Assembly (NCBI RefSeq): GCF_013204885.1
Contig: NZ_JABMKX010000004.1
Span: 310,001-374,000 of the forward strand
DNA length: 64,000 nt
DNA from: Paenibacillus tritici
GTDB lineage: Bacteria > Bacillota > Bacilli > Paenibacillales > Paenibacillaceae
Direction: 5' to 3'
Each line of letters begins with the position of its first letter. Position 1 is the stretch's first letter. Shown here piece after piece: positions 10,771 to 22,005 of this stretch. Position numbers and translations under genes: made by a program. The notes under the pieces are model-generated. The model had not been told where the DNA came from and did not search any database. It saw only the letters and a list, made by a program, of their open reading frames with translations.

Positions 10771-11028
10771 TTACTCGCTTTCGCGGACTTTCTCATATTC
10801 TACCTCAATCAGCTTGAAGAAGTCAGACGGCTTGATGTTAAGACCTTTACAGAGATCGAAAATCTTGGAGACGGAAGGCTCGTTTCTGCCGACCTCAATC
10901 ATGGAGATATAGGAGCGGTCAACGTTGCATTCATGGGCTAGATCTTCTTGACTCATACCTTGTTTGATGCGTATTGCTTTAAGGGTTTTACCGATAATTG
11001 GCTTAATGATATTGGCTGGATCATTCAA
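10771..11028 (-). CDS. XRE-family helix-turn-helix regulator (small)
   Basis: 85 residues that are almost entirely one Cro/C1-type HTH: GKTLKAIRIKQGMSQEDLAHECNV followed by DRSYISMIEVGRNEPSV. There is no effector domain. Its ATG overlaps the stop of the upstream LysR gene by 4 nt, so the two are translationally coupled. The function may be to modulate the same divergent promoter or the gene's own expression; the target is unknown. Confidence 0.85.
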   Translation of the reverse strand: MNDPANIIKPIIGKTLKAIRIKQGMSQEDLAHECNVDRSYISMIEVGRNEPSVSKIFDLCKGLNIKPSDFFKLIEVEYEKVRESE

Positions 11029-11894
11029 GGGAGATAACCCCTTTTTGGCGTGATCATTTGAAGCAAGGCTGACAACGCACTGGAGAACACAGAGTCCCGG
11101 CGGTGGACAAACCCTACCTGCAACTCCCGGTAATCTTCAGGAAGGCCGTGGGAAGCGATTAGTCCGGCCTCTTCGGCTTTGGCAATCGACGATTGTGGCA
11201 GCATAGATACGCCGAGCCCCGCCGATACCCCGTTTATAATCATTTCTAAGGTTCCAAATTCCATAATCTGATAGGAGGGGATTCCACTTTCGTCAAGGAA
11301 GCGCTCAGCTTTTGCCCGGTGCGTACATCCGACGTCGAAGAACAACATGGGCTTCGTGAGCAATTCGCGCATGTCGCTTAGACCCGGTTCCGAGATAAGC
11401 ACCAACTCCTCTTCAAAAGCTGTAACAGATTCTATATCGGGCTGGTCAATGGGTCCGTAGACGAAGGCTCCATCTAATTTGTAATCGAGCACCTTCTGTA
11501 AGAGACCATGTGTCTCACCCGTTATTAGCGATAGATTAACTTCGGGATACCGGGAGTGGTACGCGGTTATAAGAGGGGTCAGGTGAATGACCGCTGTCGT
11601 CTCGATTGAGCCTATCCGTAAGGGTCCGGCAGGGTGCTCCGAGTATTGCGTGGATTTCACAGCCTCGTCCATCAGAGTTAGGATCTGATCTGCATATTCC
11701 AGTAAATTCTCACCTGCCGGCGTTAAGATCATCCCCCGATTGGTCCGGCGGAAAAGGGGTATCCTCAACTGAGCCTCAAGGAACTGAATCCGGTTCGTCA
11801 CATTGGACTGGACATAGTTCAAGACTTGCGCGGCCTTCGTTATGCTGCCTTCACGGGCGACGGCTTGAAATATTCTCAAATCTCCGCTTTCCAT
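11025..11894 (-). CDS. LysR-family transcriptional regulator
   Basis: 289 residues from the ATG at 11894, chosen because AGAAGGTG lies 8 nt upstream; a longer in-frame start at 11951 has no such signal. The N-terminal winged HTH is clear (LRIFQAVAREGSITKAAQVL, then FRRTNRGMILTPAGE), followed by a LysR substrate-binding domain. It is divergent from the oxidoreductase at 12022, the classic arrangement for LysR regulation of a neighbour. The intergenic region contains GTGATAGTCAC at 11925-11935, a small palindrome that could be an operator. The inducer is unknown. Confidence 0.9.
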   Translation of the reverse strand: MESGDLRIFQAVAREGSITKAAQVLNYVQSNVTNRIQFLEAQLRIPLFRRTNRGMILTPAGENLLEYADQILTLMDEAVKSTQYSEHPAGPLRIGSIETTAVIHLTPLITAYHSRYPEVNLSLITGETHGLLQKVLDYKLDGAFVYGPIDQPDIESVTAFEEELVLISEPGLSDMRELLTKPMLFFDVGCTHRAKAERFLDESGIPSYQIMEFGTLEMIINGVSAGLGVSMLPQSSIAKAEEAGLIASHGLPEDYRELQVGFVHRRDSVFSSALSALLQMITPKRGYLP

Positions 11895-12021
11895 TTCGAT
11901 GTCACCTTCTTGGTATGATGAATTGTGATAGTCACTTTCAGTTTTGATCATTTTACCGGATTCCTTCCACTAAGTACAATTGAGTATAGATTCATTAATA
12001 ACGGCTTAAGGGAGGATCAGA

Positions 12022-13011
12022 ATGAAAGCAGTTGTACATGTTGGATATGGCGGCCTGGAGGGCTTGAGATACGAAGATATGGCGGACAAACAGCCGGGGG
12101 CCGGTGAAGTAAAAGTAAAATTAAAGGCTGCAGGGCTGAACCACAGGGACTTGTTCATCATGGCAGACCGGACAGAACTGGATGTCCCTCTAATTGTCGG
12201 TTCTGATGGTGCAGGCAGGATTGAAGCGGTAGGTGAAGGTGTAGCCAATCATACGGTAGGTGATGAAGTGATTATTAATCCGTGTATTGGATGGGAGTCA
12301 GCCGATAATGTCCCGGATGTCCCAGCGATTGTGGGCGGTCCTTCGGATGGCACCTTTGCGGAAGCTATTATCATTCCATCGCAAAATGCTGTCCGTAAGC
12401 CAGCTTACTTGTCATGGGCAGAAGCGGGTGTGCTGCCTTTGTCTGCTTTGACGGCTTATCGGGCTCTGTTCACGAGAGGCCGCTTACAGCAAGGTGAGCA
12501 TGTTCTGATCCCTGGCATTGGCGGCGGTGTGGCAACGTATGCCATGATGATGGCTGTAGCAGCTGGTGCGCGTGTCAGTGTTACTTCACGTAGTGAAATC
12601 AAAAGACAAGCTGCCCTCAACCATGGGGCTGACCACGCATTCGACAGTCATAGCGATTGGACAAAAAGTATGAACGGAGCCGCCGTGGATCTCATCCTCG
12701 ACAGCATCGGACCGGCAACGTTCCCGCACTACTTTGAGGTTATAAAACCGGGTGGCCGGATTGTCACCTTCGGAGCCAGCTCGGGAGATCAGATGGAGTT
12801 CCCGATGAGATCCGTATTTTTTCCTCAGATCAGTATCATTGGCAGCTCAATGGGCAGTAGTGAGGAGTTCGCTGATATGCTTCAATTTATGGAGCGTCAC
12901 GCACTGCATCCTATCATTGACCGGGTATATCCGTTACAAGACGCGGTACAGGCATTTCACCGTATGCAGCAGGGGGAGCAATTCGGGAATATTGGAATAA
13001 CAATGGATTGA
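12022..13011 (+). CDS. Medium-chain dehydrogenase/reductase, quinone-oxidoreductase or zinc-type ADH-like
   Basis: 329 residues. The N-terminal GroES-like domain has GLNHRDL where catalytic-zinc members have a cysteine ligand, so it is likely zinc-independent. [16 protein letters not shown] is the conserved MDR glycine-rich segment. The NAD(P)-binding fold follows at [16 protein letters not shown]. The start has an ideal GGGAGGATCAGA. It is probably induced by the divergent LysR protein and acts on an aldehyde, quinone or alcohol; the substrate cannot be read from sequence. A terminator follows. Confidence 0.85.
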   Translation: MKAVVHVGYGGLEGLRYEDMADKQPGAGEVKVKLKAAGLNHRDLFIMADRTELDVPLIVGSDGAGRIEAVGEGVANHTVGDEVIINPCIGWESADNVPDVPAIVGGPSDGTFAEAIIIPSQNAVRKPAYLSWAEAGVLPLSALTAYRALFTRGRLQQGEHVLIPGIGGGVATYAMMMAVAAGARVSVTSRSEIKRQAALNHGADHAFDSHSDWTKSMNGAAVDLILDSIGPATFPHYFEVIKPGGRIVTFGASSGDQMEFPMRSVFFPQISIIGSSMGSSEEFADMLQFMERHALHPIIDRVYPLQDAVQAFHRMQQGEQFGNIGITMD

Positions 13012-13078
13012 GTCCGGAAAAATCGAACGGAATATTCTCTATTTCGCAATTGCTCACATATGGTTGACAACAAGTACA

Positions 13079-13107
13079 AAGGGACAGGCGGATGCCTGTC
13101 CCTTCTT
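13079..13107. terminator. Bidirectional terminator between convergent genes
   Basis: GGGACAGGC and GCCTGTCCC are perfect arms with the loop GGAT, flanked by AA and TT. It separates the oxidoreductase (12022-13011) from the convergent ATPase gene. Confidence 0.85.
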
Positions 13108-13154
13108 AAGCGATTAATCGAAATGTAGGGCGGCCCTCACTCAGCCTCCACCCC

Positions 13155-14894
<1,740 letters not shown>

Positions 14895-15032
14895 AGTTAC
14901 ACCTGCCAATTTTCCTGAAATTTTAGATAACATAGCTTGACTTTAGACCACTCTATTAATAAAATATACCTTATCTATCGGAATAGTACAAATTCAAAAA
15001 TGAAAAATGAAAGATTGAGGAGGACAGGTACT

Positions 15033-16472
15033 ATGGAGGCGGCAAAAAGTGGAGGCATACCTGTCGCAGAGGTCATAGGTGATGCTTACGGCAAACTGCT
15101 GCAGAACGCCTCATACCGTTATTTCGCCCTGGTGCTCGGCGCACCTGTTAATCTGTTCACGCTGCTTGTTCACCGTACCCGCACAGCCGGGGATATCCAT
15201 ACCTCCGTCCTGCGGGAGACACGGGAGGAGCTGCTGGCTTCGGGGCTTCAGAAGGAGCTGCAGGCGGACTTCACCGACCAATTGCAGAGCAAGGCCAGAT
15301 TCTTCGGGCAGCAGCTGACTGACACTGAGCTTGAGGCAGAAGCGCAGAAGCTGACAGCAGAACGGTTTGAGCATATGGCTGCGCAGCGGGCGGAGCGCAG
15401 GCTGCAGGAGCAGGGACTTACCAGATCAACGTTTATCAGTACCTTTCGGTCACTGCTGCAGCATCCGTTATTTTTACCGTTATCATTCATTCCGGGCCTG
15501 CCGCTATATCTGTTAATTTGGCTCTATAGCAGCCCGTATCTCAAATACATATTTGAAAGATTAGTAATGACGGTATTCGTTATTTTCGGCGTGGCAGTGC
15601 TTGTCTTCACCATATTGTATATCTCGCCGTTCGATCCCGCAGTCAATATTCTCGGCCAGACAGCCACCGATGCGCAGATCATCGAATTCAACAGGGTATA
15701 CGGGCTGGATCAGTCTTATCTGGTGCAGCTATGGGATAATATCAAAGGAATTGCGATGTTCGACCTCGGCAAATCGTTTGCGGGGAATGAAGAGATTGTC
15801 TCGGCCATCGGACGCAAATTCCCGGTTACGCTGGAGCTGACGCTGTTCTCCCTGCTGATGGCTGTGGGGATTGCCATTCCCATCGGCATTATCTCGGCCG
15901 CGAAGCCCAATTCCTGGTTCGATTATACCTTCATGCTGATTGCGCTGATCGGCTTGTCGATCCCGAGCTTCTGGCAGGGGCTGGTCTTCATCCTTGGCTT
16001 CTCCATTAAGCTGCAGTGGCTTCCGGCAACGTTCAATCCGGGGAACTGGCTGACCTTCATTATGCCGGTGGTGGTCCTGGGAACAGGCCTGACGGCAGCG
16101 ATTGCCCGGATGACCCGGGCGTCCACGCTTGAGGTCATTCACGAAGATTATATTATCACAGCAACCGCCAAAGGGCTAAGCAAACGTAAGGTGCTGCTGA
16201 AGCACGCTGTACGCAATGCGCTCATCCCGATTGTGACCGTGATCGGCCTTCAATTCGGAGCCATGCTGGGCGGGGCTGCCGTTACAGAAAAGGTATTCAA
16301 CATCAGCGGGCTGGGCAGCTACATCGTAGATAAGCAGTTCATTCCCGACATTCCGGCCATTATGGGCGGGGTGGTCTATACGGCAATCACCATTTCCTTG
16401 ATCAATGCCATTATTGATATTCTATATGCTTTTGTGGACCCGCGTATCCGGTCCAAGATGAAACAATACTGA
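15033..16472 (+). CDS. Opp/Dpp-type ABC permease (DppB-like) with a long N-terminal extension
   Basis: 479 residues from the ATG at 15033 (GAGGAGG 9 nt upstream). The canonical DppB domain begins only near residue 170 (FERLVMTVFVIFGVAVLVF), continues with GLDQSYLVQLWDNI and DLGKSF, and holds the EAA-type loop with KHAVRNALIPIVTV. The extra 170 N-terminal residues are a charged, helical region rich in Glu, Gln and Arg, then a hydrophobic segment (FIPGLPLYLLIWLYSS) ahead of the usual first helix. Normal DppB proteins are about 310-340 residues, so the extension is unusual. It forms the membrane channel with the next gene. Confidence 0.88.
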   Translation: MEAAKSGGIPVAEVIGDAYGKLLQNASYRYFALVLGAPVNLFTLLVHRTRTAGDIHTSVLRETREELLASGLQKELQADFTDQLQSKARFFGQQLTDTELEAEAQKLTAERFEHMAAQRAERRLQEQGLTRSTFISTFRSLLQHPLFLPLSFIPGLPLYLLIWLYSSPYLKYIFERLVMTVFVIFGVAVLVFTILYISPFDPAVNILGQTATDAQIIEFNRVYGLDQSYLVQLWDNIKGIAMFDLGKSFAGNEEIVSAIGRKFPVTLELTLFSLLMAVGIAIPIGIISAAKPNSWFDYTFMLIALIGLSIPSFWQGLVFILGFSIKLQWLPATFNPGNWLTFIMPVVVLGTGLTAAIARMTRASTLEVIHEDYIITATAKGLSKRKVLLKHAVRNALIPIVTVIGLQFGAMLGGAAVTEKVFNISGLGSYIVDKQFIPDIPAIMGGVVYTAITISLINAIIDILYAFVDPRIRSKMKQY

Positions 16473-16487
16473 TAGCAGGTGACATTC

Positions 16488-17996
16488 ATGGTTAACACTA
16501 ACGCTGACAGGCGCGCAGCACAGCTTAGACTCACAACCTCCCAGGATTACCGGCAGGCAGGCTTCGCCTGGGTTGGATCGCTGATCATAACTCTGGTCCT
16601 GCTGCTTGGCAGTTATGACTGGGAGAGAGAAGCGTTCAAGCCTTATATAGGGATTGCCTGCCTGATCTATGGGATCTTTACCCTAATCCAGGTGCTGGTA
16701 ACCCTGCTGATTCGCCGGGACCTTATCCTTAAGGGAGACATCCGCGCCAGGACCCGCGCTCTGGGTTATATTCAGCTCCTCAGCCTGGTGACTGCCAATG
16801 TATTCCTGGTAACAGCAGCGCTTCAGTTGATCCAGAAGCGTAAGTCACCGGAGTACACCCTGGCCGTGTACACCCTGCTGACACAGATAGCCGTGATTGG
16901 CATCTCGGCCTTGAACCTCTACAAGCCTTATGTAGCGGACACCTTCCTCACAGGAATGTTTGTCCTGCTGGCGGTAGCCGTATTCCATCTGCTCGTGGTT
17001 GTGCTTACGGCCAGATTCGTAAGCCGCCGCCAGATCTCCCGGAAGCTGGTCTGGATCGCTTATCCGCTGCTCCTCACCTCGCTGACCGGTAATTTGTTCG
17101 CGCTGGCCCTGGGCATCATTCTGCTGGTCCGAATCCGCAACCGGGACAATCCGGCAGTAGCCGGGTGGGAGGATGTGCTGGAGCGGATGACCCGGAACAC
17201 GACGGCGATGCTGGGTCTGCTGTTCATTGCCTTTCTGTTCTCCGTCTCCGTCTGCAGCTATGTTACCTTTGATTACGGAATGGCGGTAGACAACAACTAT
17301 TCACTGATTCTGCAGCCGCCGTCATTAGCGTATCCGCTGGGCACGGATAATTTCGGACGCTGCCTGTTTACACGGATTATTTTCGGGGCGCGCATTTCCC
17401 TGATTGTCGGGGTCATGTCTACGGTTCTCCCGCTTCTATTAGGAGGAACGCTGGGAGCGATATCCGGCTACTATGGACGTTATACCGACAACATCATTAT
17501 GCGTGCGCTGGATGTGCTGTATGCCATTCCCGGCATCCTGCTGGCGATTGCGATTATTGCCGCCTTCGGTGCCAATACAGTCAACCTGATTCTGGCGTTA
17601 AGCGTCGGGGCGATCCCGACCTACGCCCGGACCATGCGGGCCAATGTGCTGCAGGTCTCCACTTATGAATATGTGGATGCGGCGCGGGCCTTCGGCTCAA
17701 GCAACAGGTCGATTATTTTCAAGCATATTGTTCCGAATTCGCTGGCGCCCATGATCGTCAAGGCAACACTGACCATCGGCGGTGCGGTAATATCCACCAG
17801 CAGCCTCAGCTTTCTGGGTCTGGGCATCGAACCCCATATCCCGGAATGGGGCAATATTCTCAAGCTGGGCAGTACGTATCTGGAGACGAACTCGTATCTG
17901 GCGATTTTCCCGGGACTGGCGATTATTGCCCTGGTGCTGTCGTTCAACTTCTTCGGCGACGGGCTGCGCGATGCGCTTGATCCCAAAATGGATTAA
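16488..17996 (+). CDS. Opp/Dpp-type ABC permease (DppC-like) with about six extra N-terminal membrane helices
   Basis: 502 residues from the ATG at 16488 (AGGTG 6 nt upstream; an in-frame GTG at 16479 is less likely). The canonical DppC core starts near residue 228 and shows YPLGTDNFGR, ARISLIVGV and, in the EAA loop, KHIVPNSLAPMIV. Before it come about six predicted membrane segments, such as WVGSLIITLVLLLGSY, LLSLVTANVFLVTAALQL and GMFVLLAVAVFHLLVVVL. DppC proteins are usually about 280-300 residues, so some 225 residues are extra. Both permeases and the receptor of this system depart from the family pattern. Confidence 0.88.
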   Translation: MVNTNADRRAAQLRLTTSQDYRQAGFAWVGSLIITLVLLLGSYDWEREAFKPYIGIACLIYGIFTLIQVLVTLLIRRDLILKGDIRARTRALGYIQLLSLVTANVFLVTAALQLIQKRKSPEYTLAVYTLLTQIAVIGISALNLYKPYVADTFLTGMFVLLAVAVFHLLVVVLTARFVSRRQISRKLVWIAYPLLLTSLTGNLFALALGIILLVRIRNRDNPAVAGWEDVLERMTRNTTAMLGLLFIAFLFSVSVCSYVTFDYGMAVDNNYSLILQPPSLAYPLGTDNFGRCLFTRIIFGARISLIVGVMSTVLPLLLGGTLGAISGYYGRYTDNIIMRALDVLYAIPGILLAIAIIAAFGANTVNLILALSVGAIPTYARTMRANVLQVSTYEYVDAARAFGSSNRSIIFKHIVPNSLAPMIVKATLTIGGAVISTSSLSFLGLGIEPHIPEWGNILKLGSTYLETNSYLAIFPGLAIIALVLSFNFFGDGLRDALDPKMD

Positions 17997-18074
17997 ACGG
18001 GAAATTTGGAAAATTCGTCTGAAGCTGACGTTTTTCATAGAGAAATTAGATATACCACCTGGGAGGGAACTGTA

Positions 18075-19916
18075 ATGAAAACAAAATTCACACTGGCTCT
18101 GCTGCTGACTCTGGTACTGATCCTTAGCGGCTGCTCTGTAGCAACCAAATCGGATAGCACCGGCAATAAGGCTGAACCATCTTCTTCTGAAGCTCCGGCA
18201 ACTGCGCCTGCGGGCGAGGGGACACCGGTTAATATTGAAGTGCTTGGCATGAGCAGCAATGAATCTGACCTGAACATTGTCAGAGATCAGCTGACCAAGA
18301 ACGGATTCAACGTGAAGCTGAATATTCAGCCCGATTATGCCAGCTTCAAGGCCCAGGAGGATGCAGGCAACTTCGATGTGTCGCTCTCCGGCTGGACTAC
18401 CGTTACAGGGAATCCCGATTATGCAGTGAGATCGCTGTTCACCACCGGCGGGGACTACAGCATTCAGTCCGATGCCGAGCTGGATACGCTGATTAACAAA
18501 GCAGCCGCGCAGACGCCGGAAGAATATGTGCAGACATACAAGGATTTCGAGCAGCGTCTGGTGTTCGATGAAGCCCGTATCGCTCCGCTGTATATCTCCC
18601 TCAAAAGCCAGGCCGTCAACAAAGAGGTACTGAAGGCCGATTCTGTGAGACTGTCCAAATCCCGCGCCCTGGCCTGGGAGGATATAGACTTCATTGATAC
18701 TGCCAAACGTGCGACCACTCCGCTGATTCTGTCCCAGGCGTTATCCAACCTGACTTCCCTGGACCCGATCAAAGGAAATGACGGTTCGATCAATCAGCTG
18801 AATACGAATATGTATGTGCGCCTGGTCAATCTGACGGATGATGATAAAATCACTTCCGACGCTTCACTGTCCCGCAACTATAGTATTGCAGACGGCAATC
18901 AGGACTATTATTTCATCCTGCGCGACGACATCAACTTCGCCAAGATCGAGAATAAAAAAGCGGTGGATACCGGGGAACGTGTAGGCGGCGACGATGTCGT
19001 GTTCTCCCTGGACCGTGCCAAGAATAAGGATTCCGTGCCGGATCACCGTACCTACAGTCTGCATGAGCATATCAACAAGGTTGAGGTGTTCACTGACCTG
19101 AACGCACTCGGCTCCATTAAGCAGGCAGGCGGTAAGGGGACGGTCAAGGAAGCGCTGGAGCAGGGGCTTGAAGCGCCAATCTCCGAACTCGTGAGCGACA
19201 AGAAGCAGGCCAACAACAAGCAGGGCAAATATCAGGTGGTCAAGCTGACGACGACCGAGCCTTTTCCGCAGGTGCTGAATTATCTGGCGCATCAATCAGC
19301 CGGTATTGTGTCCAAGAAGCAGGTTGAGAGCATCAACACCTATGATGTAGCTACCTTCGATGTCAACAAGGATATCCCTTATGGTGACCAGAATACCGTT
19401 ACAGAAGGCGACAAGTACGACAACAAGCTATATACCAGCGGTCCTTACATTCTGTCTTACAAGAATGACTACGAAGGAGTCTTCCTGAAGAACCCGGTTT
19501 ATCAAAAAGGAACAGACAACGAAGCGCTGATCAATCAGGTCAATGTACGCTTTATTGCCGACGCAGACAGCACCTTGTCCGCTCTGCGCAGCGGTGAAAT
19601 TTATGTATACTACGGTGTGCCGGAGACCAAATATGATGTGGTGGAAGGGGACAGCAAGCTGCAGCTGAAGAGCATTCCGAGCAACGCGATGAGCTACCTG
19701 CTGTTCAACACCAAGAACCGCGATGTAGCAAACAGCACAGATCTCCGCAAGGCTGTACTCTACTCCATCAATCAGGATGAGATTCTTGCCTTCTATAAGG
19801 GTAAAAAGATCAAAGCCGTCTCCACGGTCAGCCCGCTGATCGACACCGGAAATGAACTGAAGGCCGATCCGGCCAAGGTAAAAGAATTCCTGGCCGCTTA
19901 TCAGGCCGCCAAGTAA
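18075..19916 (+). CDS. Family-5 solute-binding lipoprotein with circularly permuted domain order
   Basis: 613-residue lipoprotein: signal peptide and lipobox LSGC (Cys20), then a low-complexity linker. Residues 50-185 resemble the normal C-terminal part of SBP_bac_5 (DppA/OppA) proteins: IVRDQLTKNGFNVKLNI, FDVSLSGWT-GNPDY, LDTLINKAA and RIAPLYISLKSQAV. Residues 215-613 resemble the normal N-terminal and middle part: LSNLTSLDP, YYFILRDDINF, VGGDDVVFSLDRA, SGPYIL, and finally LRKAVLYSINQDEI and DPAKVKEFLAAY. In ordinary members the latter segment directly precedes the former. The order is thus rotated, with old termini joined. The start has GGGAGGGAAC upstream. It is likely the receptor of the permeases immediately upstream. 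Confidence 0.9.
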   Translation: MKTKFTLALLLTLVLILSGCSVATKSDSTGNKAEPSSSEAPATAPAGEGTPVNIEVLGMSSNESDLNIVRDQLTKNGFNVKLNIQPDYASFKAQEDAGNFDVSLSGWTTVTGNPDYAVRSLFTTGGDYSIQSDAELDTLINKAAAQTPEEYVQTYKDFEQRLVFDEARIAPLYISLKSQAVNKEVLKADSVRLSKSRALAWEDIDFIDTAKRATTPLILSQALSNLTSLDPIKGNDGSINQLNTNMYVRLVNLTDDDKITSDASLSRNYSIADGNQDYYFILRDDINFAKIENKKAVDTGERVGGDDVVFSLDRAKNKDSVPDHRTYSLHEHINKVEVFTDLNALGSIKQAGGKGTVKEALEQGLEAPISELVSDKKQANNKQGKYQVVKLTTTEPFPQVLNYLAHQSAGIVSKKQVESINTYDVATFDVNKDIPYGDQNTVTEGDKYDNKLYTSGPYILSYKNDYEGVFLKNPVYQKGTDNEALINQVNVRFIADADSTLSALRSGEIYVYYGVPETKYDVVEGDSKLQLKSIPSNAMSYLLFNTKNRDVANSTDLRKAVLYSINQDEILAFYKGKKIKAVSTVSPLIDTGNELKADPAKVKEFLAAYQAAK

Positions 19917-19964
19917 TAGAGCTGAAGCTGCCTGGCTGAGGCTCAAGCCAATTCATATCCAGAG

Positions 19965-20014
19965 AGGGCTGTCCCCAAAGTCATGATATGGCTGATGGGG
20001 ACAGCCCTTTTTTT
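19965..20014 (+). terminator. Terminator of the permuted-receptor transporter operon
   Basis: AGGGCTGTCCCC pairs perfectly with GGGGACAGCCCT and is followed by seven T. Confidence 0.92.
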
Positions 20015-20094
20015 GTTGAGCGTGCCCGTTAGAATTTGCTGTACCGCCTAATGGGCAAGCCGGTTGCTATAGAACGGAAATAGTTGGTTTAGTT

Positions 20095-20283
20095 GGATTT
20101 CCTACACTTACTGATGAGCGAATAGGAGCTGCTGGGTCAGTAGTTGGAAAAACAGCACTTAGCTAACTCCAGTTCACCTAAAGTAGCGAAAACCATCAAT
20201 AGCAGATGCTGTTTTTCCACTTGCTTACCCACAATCCGCCGAAATCAACAAATTAGGATACCTTTTTCCACTTGCTTGTTGTA
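20095..20283. repeat. Dispersed intergenic repeat, copy A
   Basis: About 190 bp, homologous to 24110-24298. It carries a 12-bp perfect inverted repeat, GGAAAAACAGCA (20146-20157) and TGCTGTTTTTCC (20207-20218), and two copies of TTTTTCCACTTGCTT on its right side. No ORF or transposase is present. It looks like a small non-autonomous, REP- or MITE-like element. Confidence 0.75.
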
Positions 20284-20373
20284 GGGAGCGGAGACGAATT
20301 AGCTGATTCTCTTGTTTTGTCGTAAACTAGACGGATAGAGTAACAATTGAACAGAGCTGCGGGGTGAGTAGAA

Positions 20374-21039
20374 ATGGAGAAGCTGCTGGAGCAGATCACA
20401 GGTGAACTGCTGGACAAGGTAATCGTAGAAAGTGTTGATCCGCAGGAGCCGGTGCAGGTCCGCAGCGTACCCAAGCCCTGGAGGCTTCTCGGGACCGGGA
20501 ATTATGCCGCTGTCTTTTATCATCCGGGGGCTGCGGAGTATGCGGTGAAGGTCTATGCTCCGGGCAGGCCGGGCCTTGAGGAAGAAGCTGAGGTGTACCG
20601 CCGTCTCGGCCCCCATCCTGCATTCTCTGAATGCTATTATACCGGACCGGGCTTCCTGGTCTTGAAGCGGCTGAACGGGGTAACCTTCTACGATTCTATG
20701 AAACAGGGAATTCTGATCACGGAACAGGCGATAGAGGATATTGACAAGGCCCTTCAGTATGCCAGAGCACAGGGGCTTCATCCGCATGATGTCCATGCCA
20801 AGAATGTAATGCTTCAAGACGGCCGCGGCCTGATTGTGGACGTATCCGATTTCCTGAAGCAAGAGGATTGCAGCATGTGGGAGGATTACAAGAAGGCGTA
20901 TTACCAGTTGTACCGGCCGGTGGCCTCCCGCTGGATGTTTCCGGTTCCCCGGCTGGTCCTGGAGACGGTCCGCAGGGGTTACCGGCTATGGCGGCGGCGG
21001 AAGCAGTGGCGCAACTGGTTAACGCATTTGAAAAAGTAG
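20374..21039 (+). CDS. Small protein-kinase-like protein
   Basis: 221 residues with a compact kinase fold: glycine loop LGTGNYAAVF, ATP-binding lysine in YAVKVYAPG, a catalytic-loop variant HPHDVHAKNVM in place of HRDxKxxN, and IVDVSDF in place of the DFG region. It resembles small bacterial kinases of the YrzF type. The retained Asp and Asn in the catalytic loop suggest activity, but substrates are unknown. The C-terminus is basic (RRGYRLWRRRKQWRNW). The start is supported by GGGGTGAG upstream. It is an isolated gene. Confidence 0.75.
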   Translation: MEKLLEQITGELLDKVIVESVDPQEPVQVRSVPKPWRLLGTGNYAAVFYHPGAAEYAVKVYAPGRPGLEEEAEVYRRLGPHPAFSECYYTGPGFLVLKRLNGVTFYDSMKQGILITEQAIEDIDKALQYARAQGLHPHDVHAKNVMLQDGRGLIVDVSDFLKQEDCSMWEDYKKAYYQLYRPVASRWMFPVPRLVLETVRRGYRLWRRRKQWRNWLTHLKK

Positions 21040-21060
21040 CTTTTACTGCACCCGAAGCTA

Positions 21061-22005
21061 TTATAACTGATTGAGCTTGCTTTCAGGCTCTTCACCATTG
21101 TCTACACGTTTTATGTTATTAATGAAGAAATCATATCTTTTTTTATGGAATTTACGGCCATCCGGCATTCCTGCGGTATGAGGAGTAAGGATCACATTAC
21201 CCAGATTCCGGAGCTCACTGTCCATAGGAAGCGGTTCTGATTCATACACATCCAGGCATGCGCCTGAAATCTCCCCGTTTTTCAAGGCATCCATCAAGTC
21301 TCTTTCATGGACAATCCCGCCGCGGGCTGTATTGATGAACAGACTGGTATTCTTCATTTTCTGGAATGCCTCTTTGTTGATCAGCTGTTTGGTTTGCGGA
21401 GTCAAAGGTACATGTACACTGACGATGTCCGATGAGCTTAGAAGAGTATCTAAATCTGTCATGTTCACCAAACCGTCAGACTGAGGAACGGCATGTCTCG
21501 CATAAGCCAGCACATTCATATCAAAAGCCCTGCAAAACGCAGCTACTTTTTTGCCGATAGCACCCAGACCGATAATTCCAATCGTTTTGCCTTGTAATTC
21601 ACTCCCTGTATAGTCCAGTTGATGTTCATCCCGCTTGTTTTTCATGAAGCTATCAAGAAACGGTATGTTTTTATAATAAGACAAGATCAGTGCCATTACG
21701 TGTTCGGCCACTGCCTGTGCATTCACTCCGGCAGCATTGGCCACCCAGATCCCGAGCTGTGTACAGGCAGGGATATCTACATTATCAAATCCAGCACCCG
21801 TCTGAACCAATTTTAACTCTTGGGCGTTAGCCAGCAGGCTGTGATCCACTTTAATATGTTCAGGGATGAGCACCTGGCAATCTTTAATATGATGCAGCAT
21901 TTCTTCCTCGGGCGGGACAACCACAACGTTCCAGTCTTGCGGGAAATACCTTACAATATTTGATTGTGCAGACTCATTAAAATAGCCAACGATCAGAATC
22001 TTCAT
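21061..22005 (-). CDS. D-isomer-specific 2-hydroxyacid dehydrogenase
   Basis: 314 residues. The nucleotide-binding fold is GIIGLGAIGKKVAAF. The catalytic Arg-Glu-His set is supported by NTARGGIVHERDL, ESEPLP and LTPHTAG. It belongs to the family of D-lactate, glycerate and phosphoglycerate dehydrogenases, but lacks the ACT domain of SerA, so a 2-ketoacid reductase or glyoxylate/hydroxypyruvate reductase role is more likely. The start has AAAGGTGG 8 nt upstream. It converges with the kinase gene, with 21 nt between stops. Confidence 0.88.
   Translation of the reverse strand: MKILIVGYFNESAQSNIVRYFPQDWNVVVVPPEEEMLHHIKDCQVLIPEHIKVDHSLLANAQELKLVQTGAGFDNVDIPACTQLGIWVANAAGVNAQAVAEHVMALILSYYKNIPFLDSFMKNKRDEHQLDYTGSELQGKTIGIIGLGAIGKKVAAFCRAFDMNVLAYARHAVPQSDGLVNMTDLDTLLSSSDIVSVHVPLTPQTKQLINKEAFQKMKNTSLFINTARGGIVHERDLMDALKNGEISGACLDVYESEPLPMDSELRNLGNVILTPHTAGMPDGRKFHKKRYDFFINNIKRVDNGEEPESKLNQL

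Noticed and set aside
14897..15032. Riboswitch or T-box leader in front of the permease genes
   Set aside because: The gap is short and no conserved riboswitch element could be identified.
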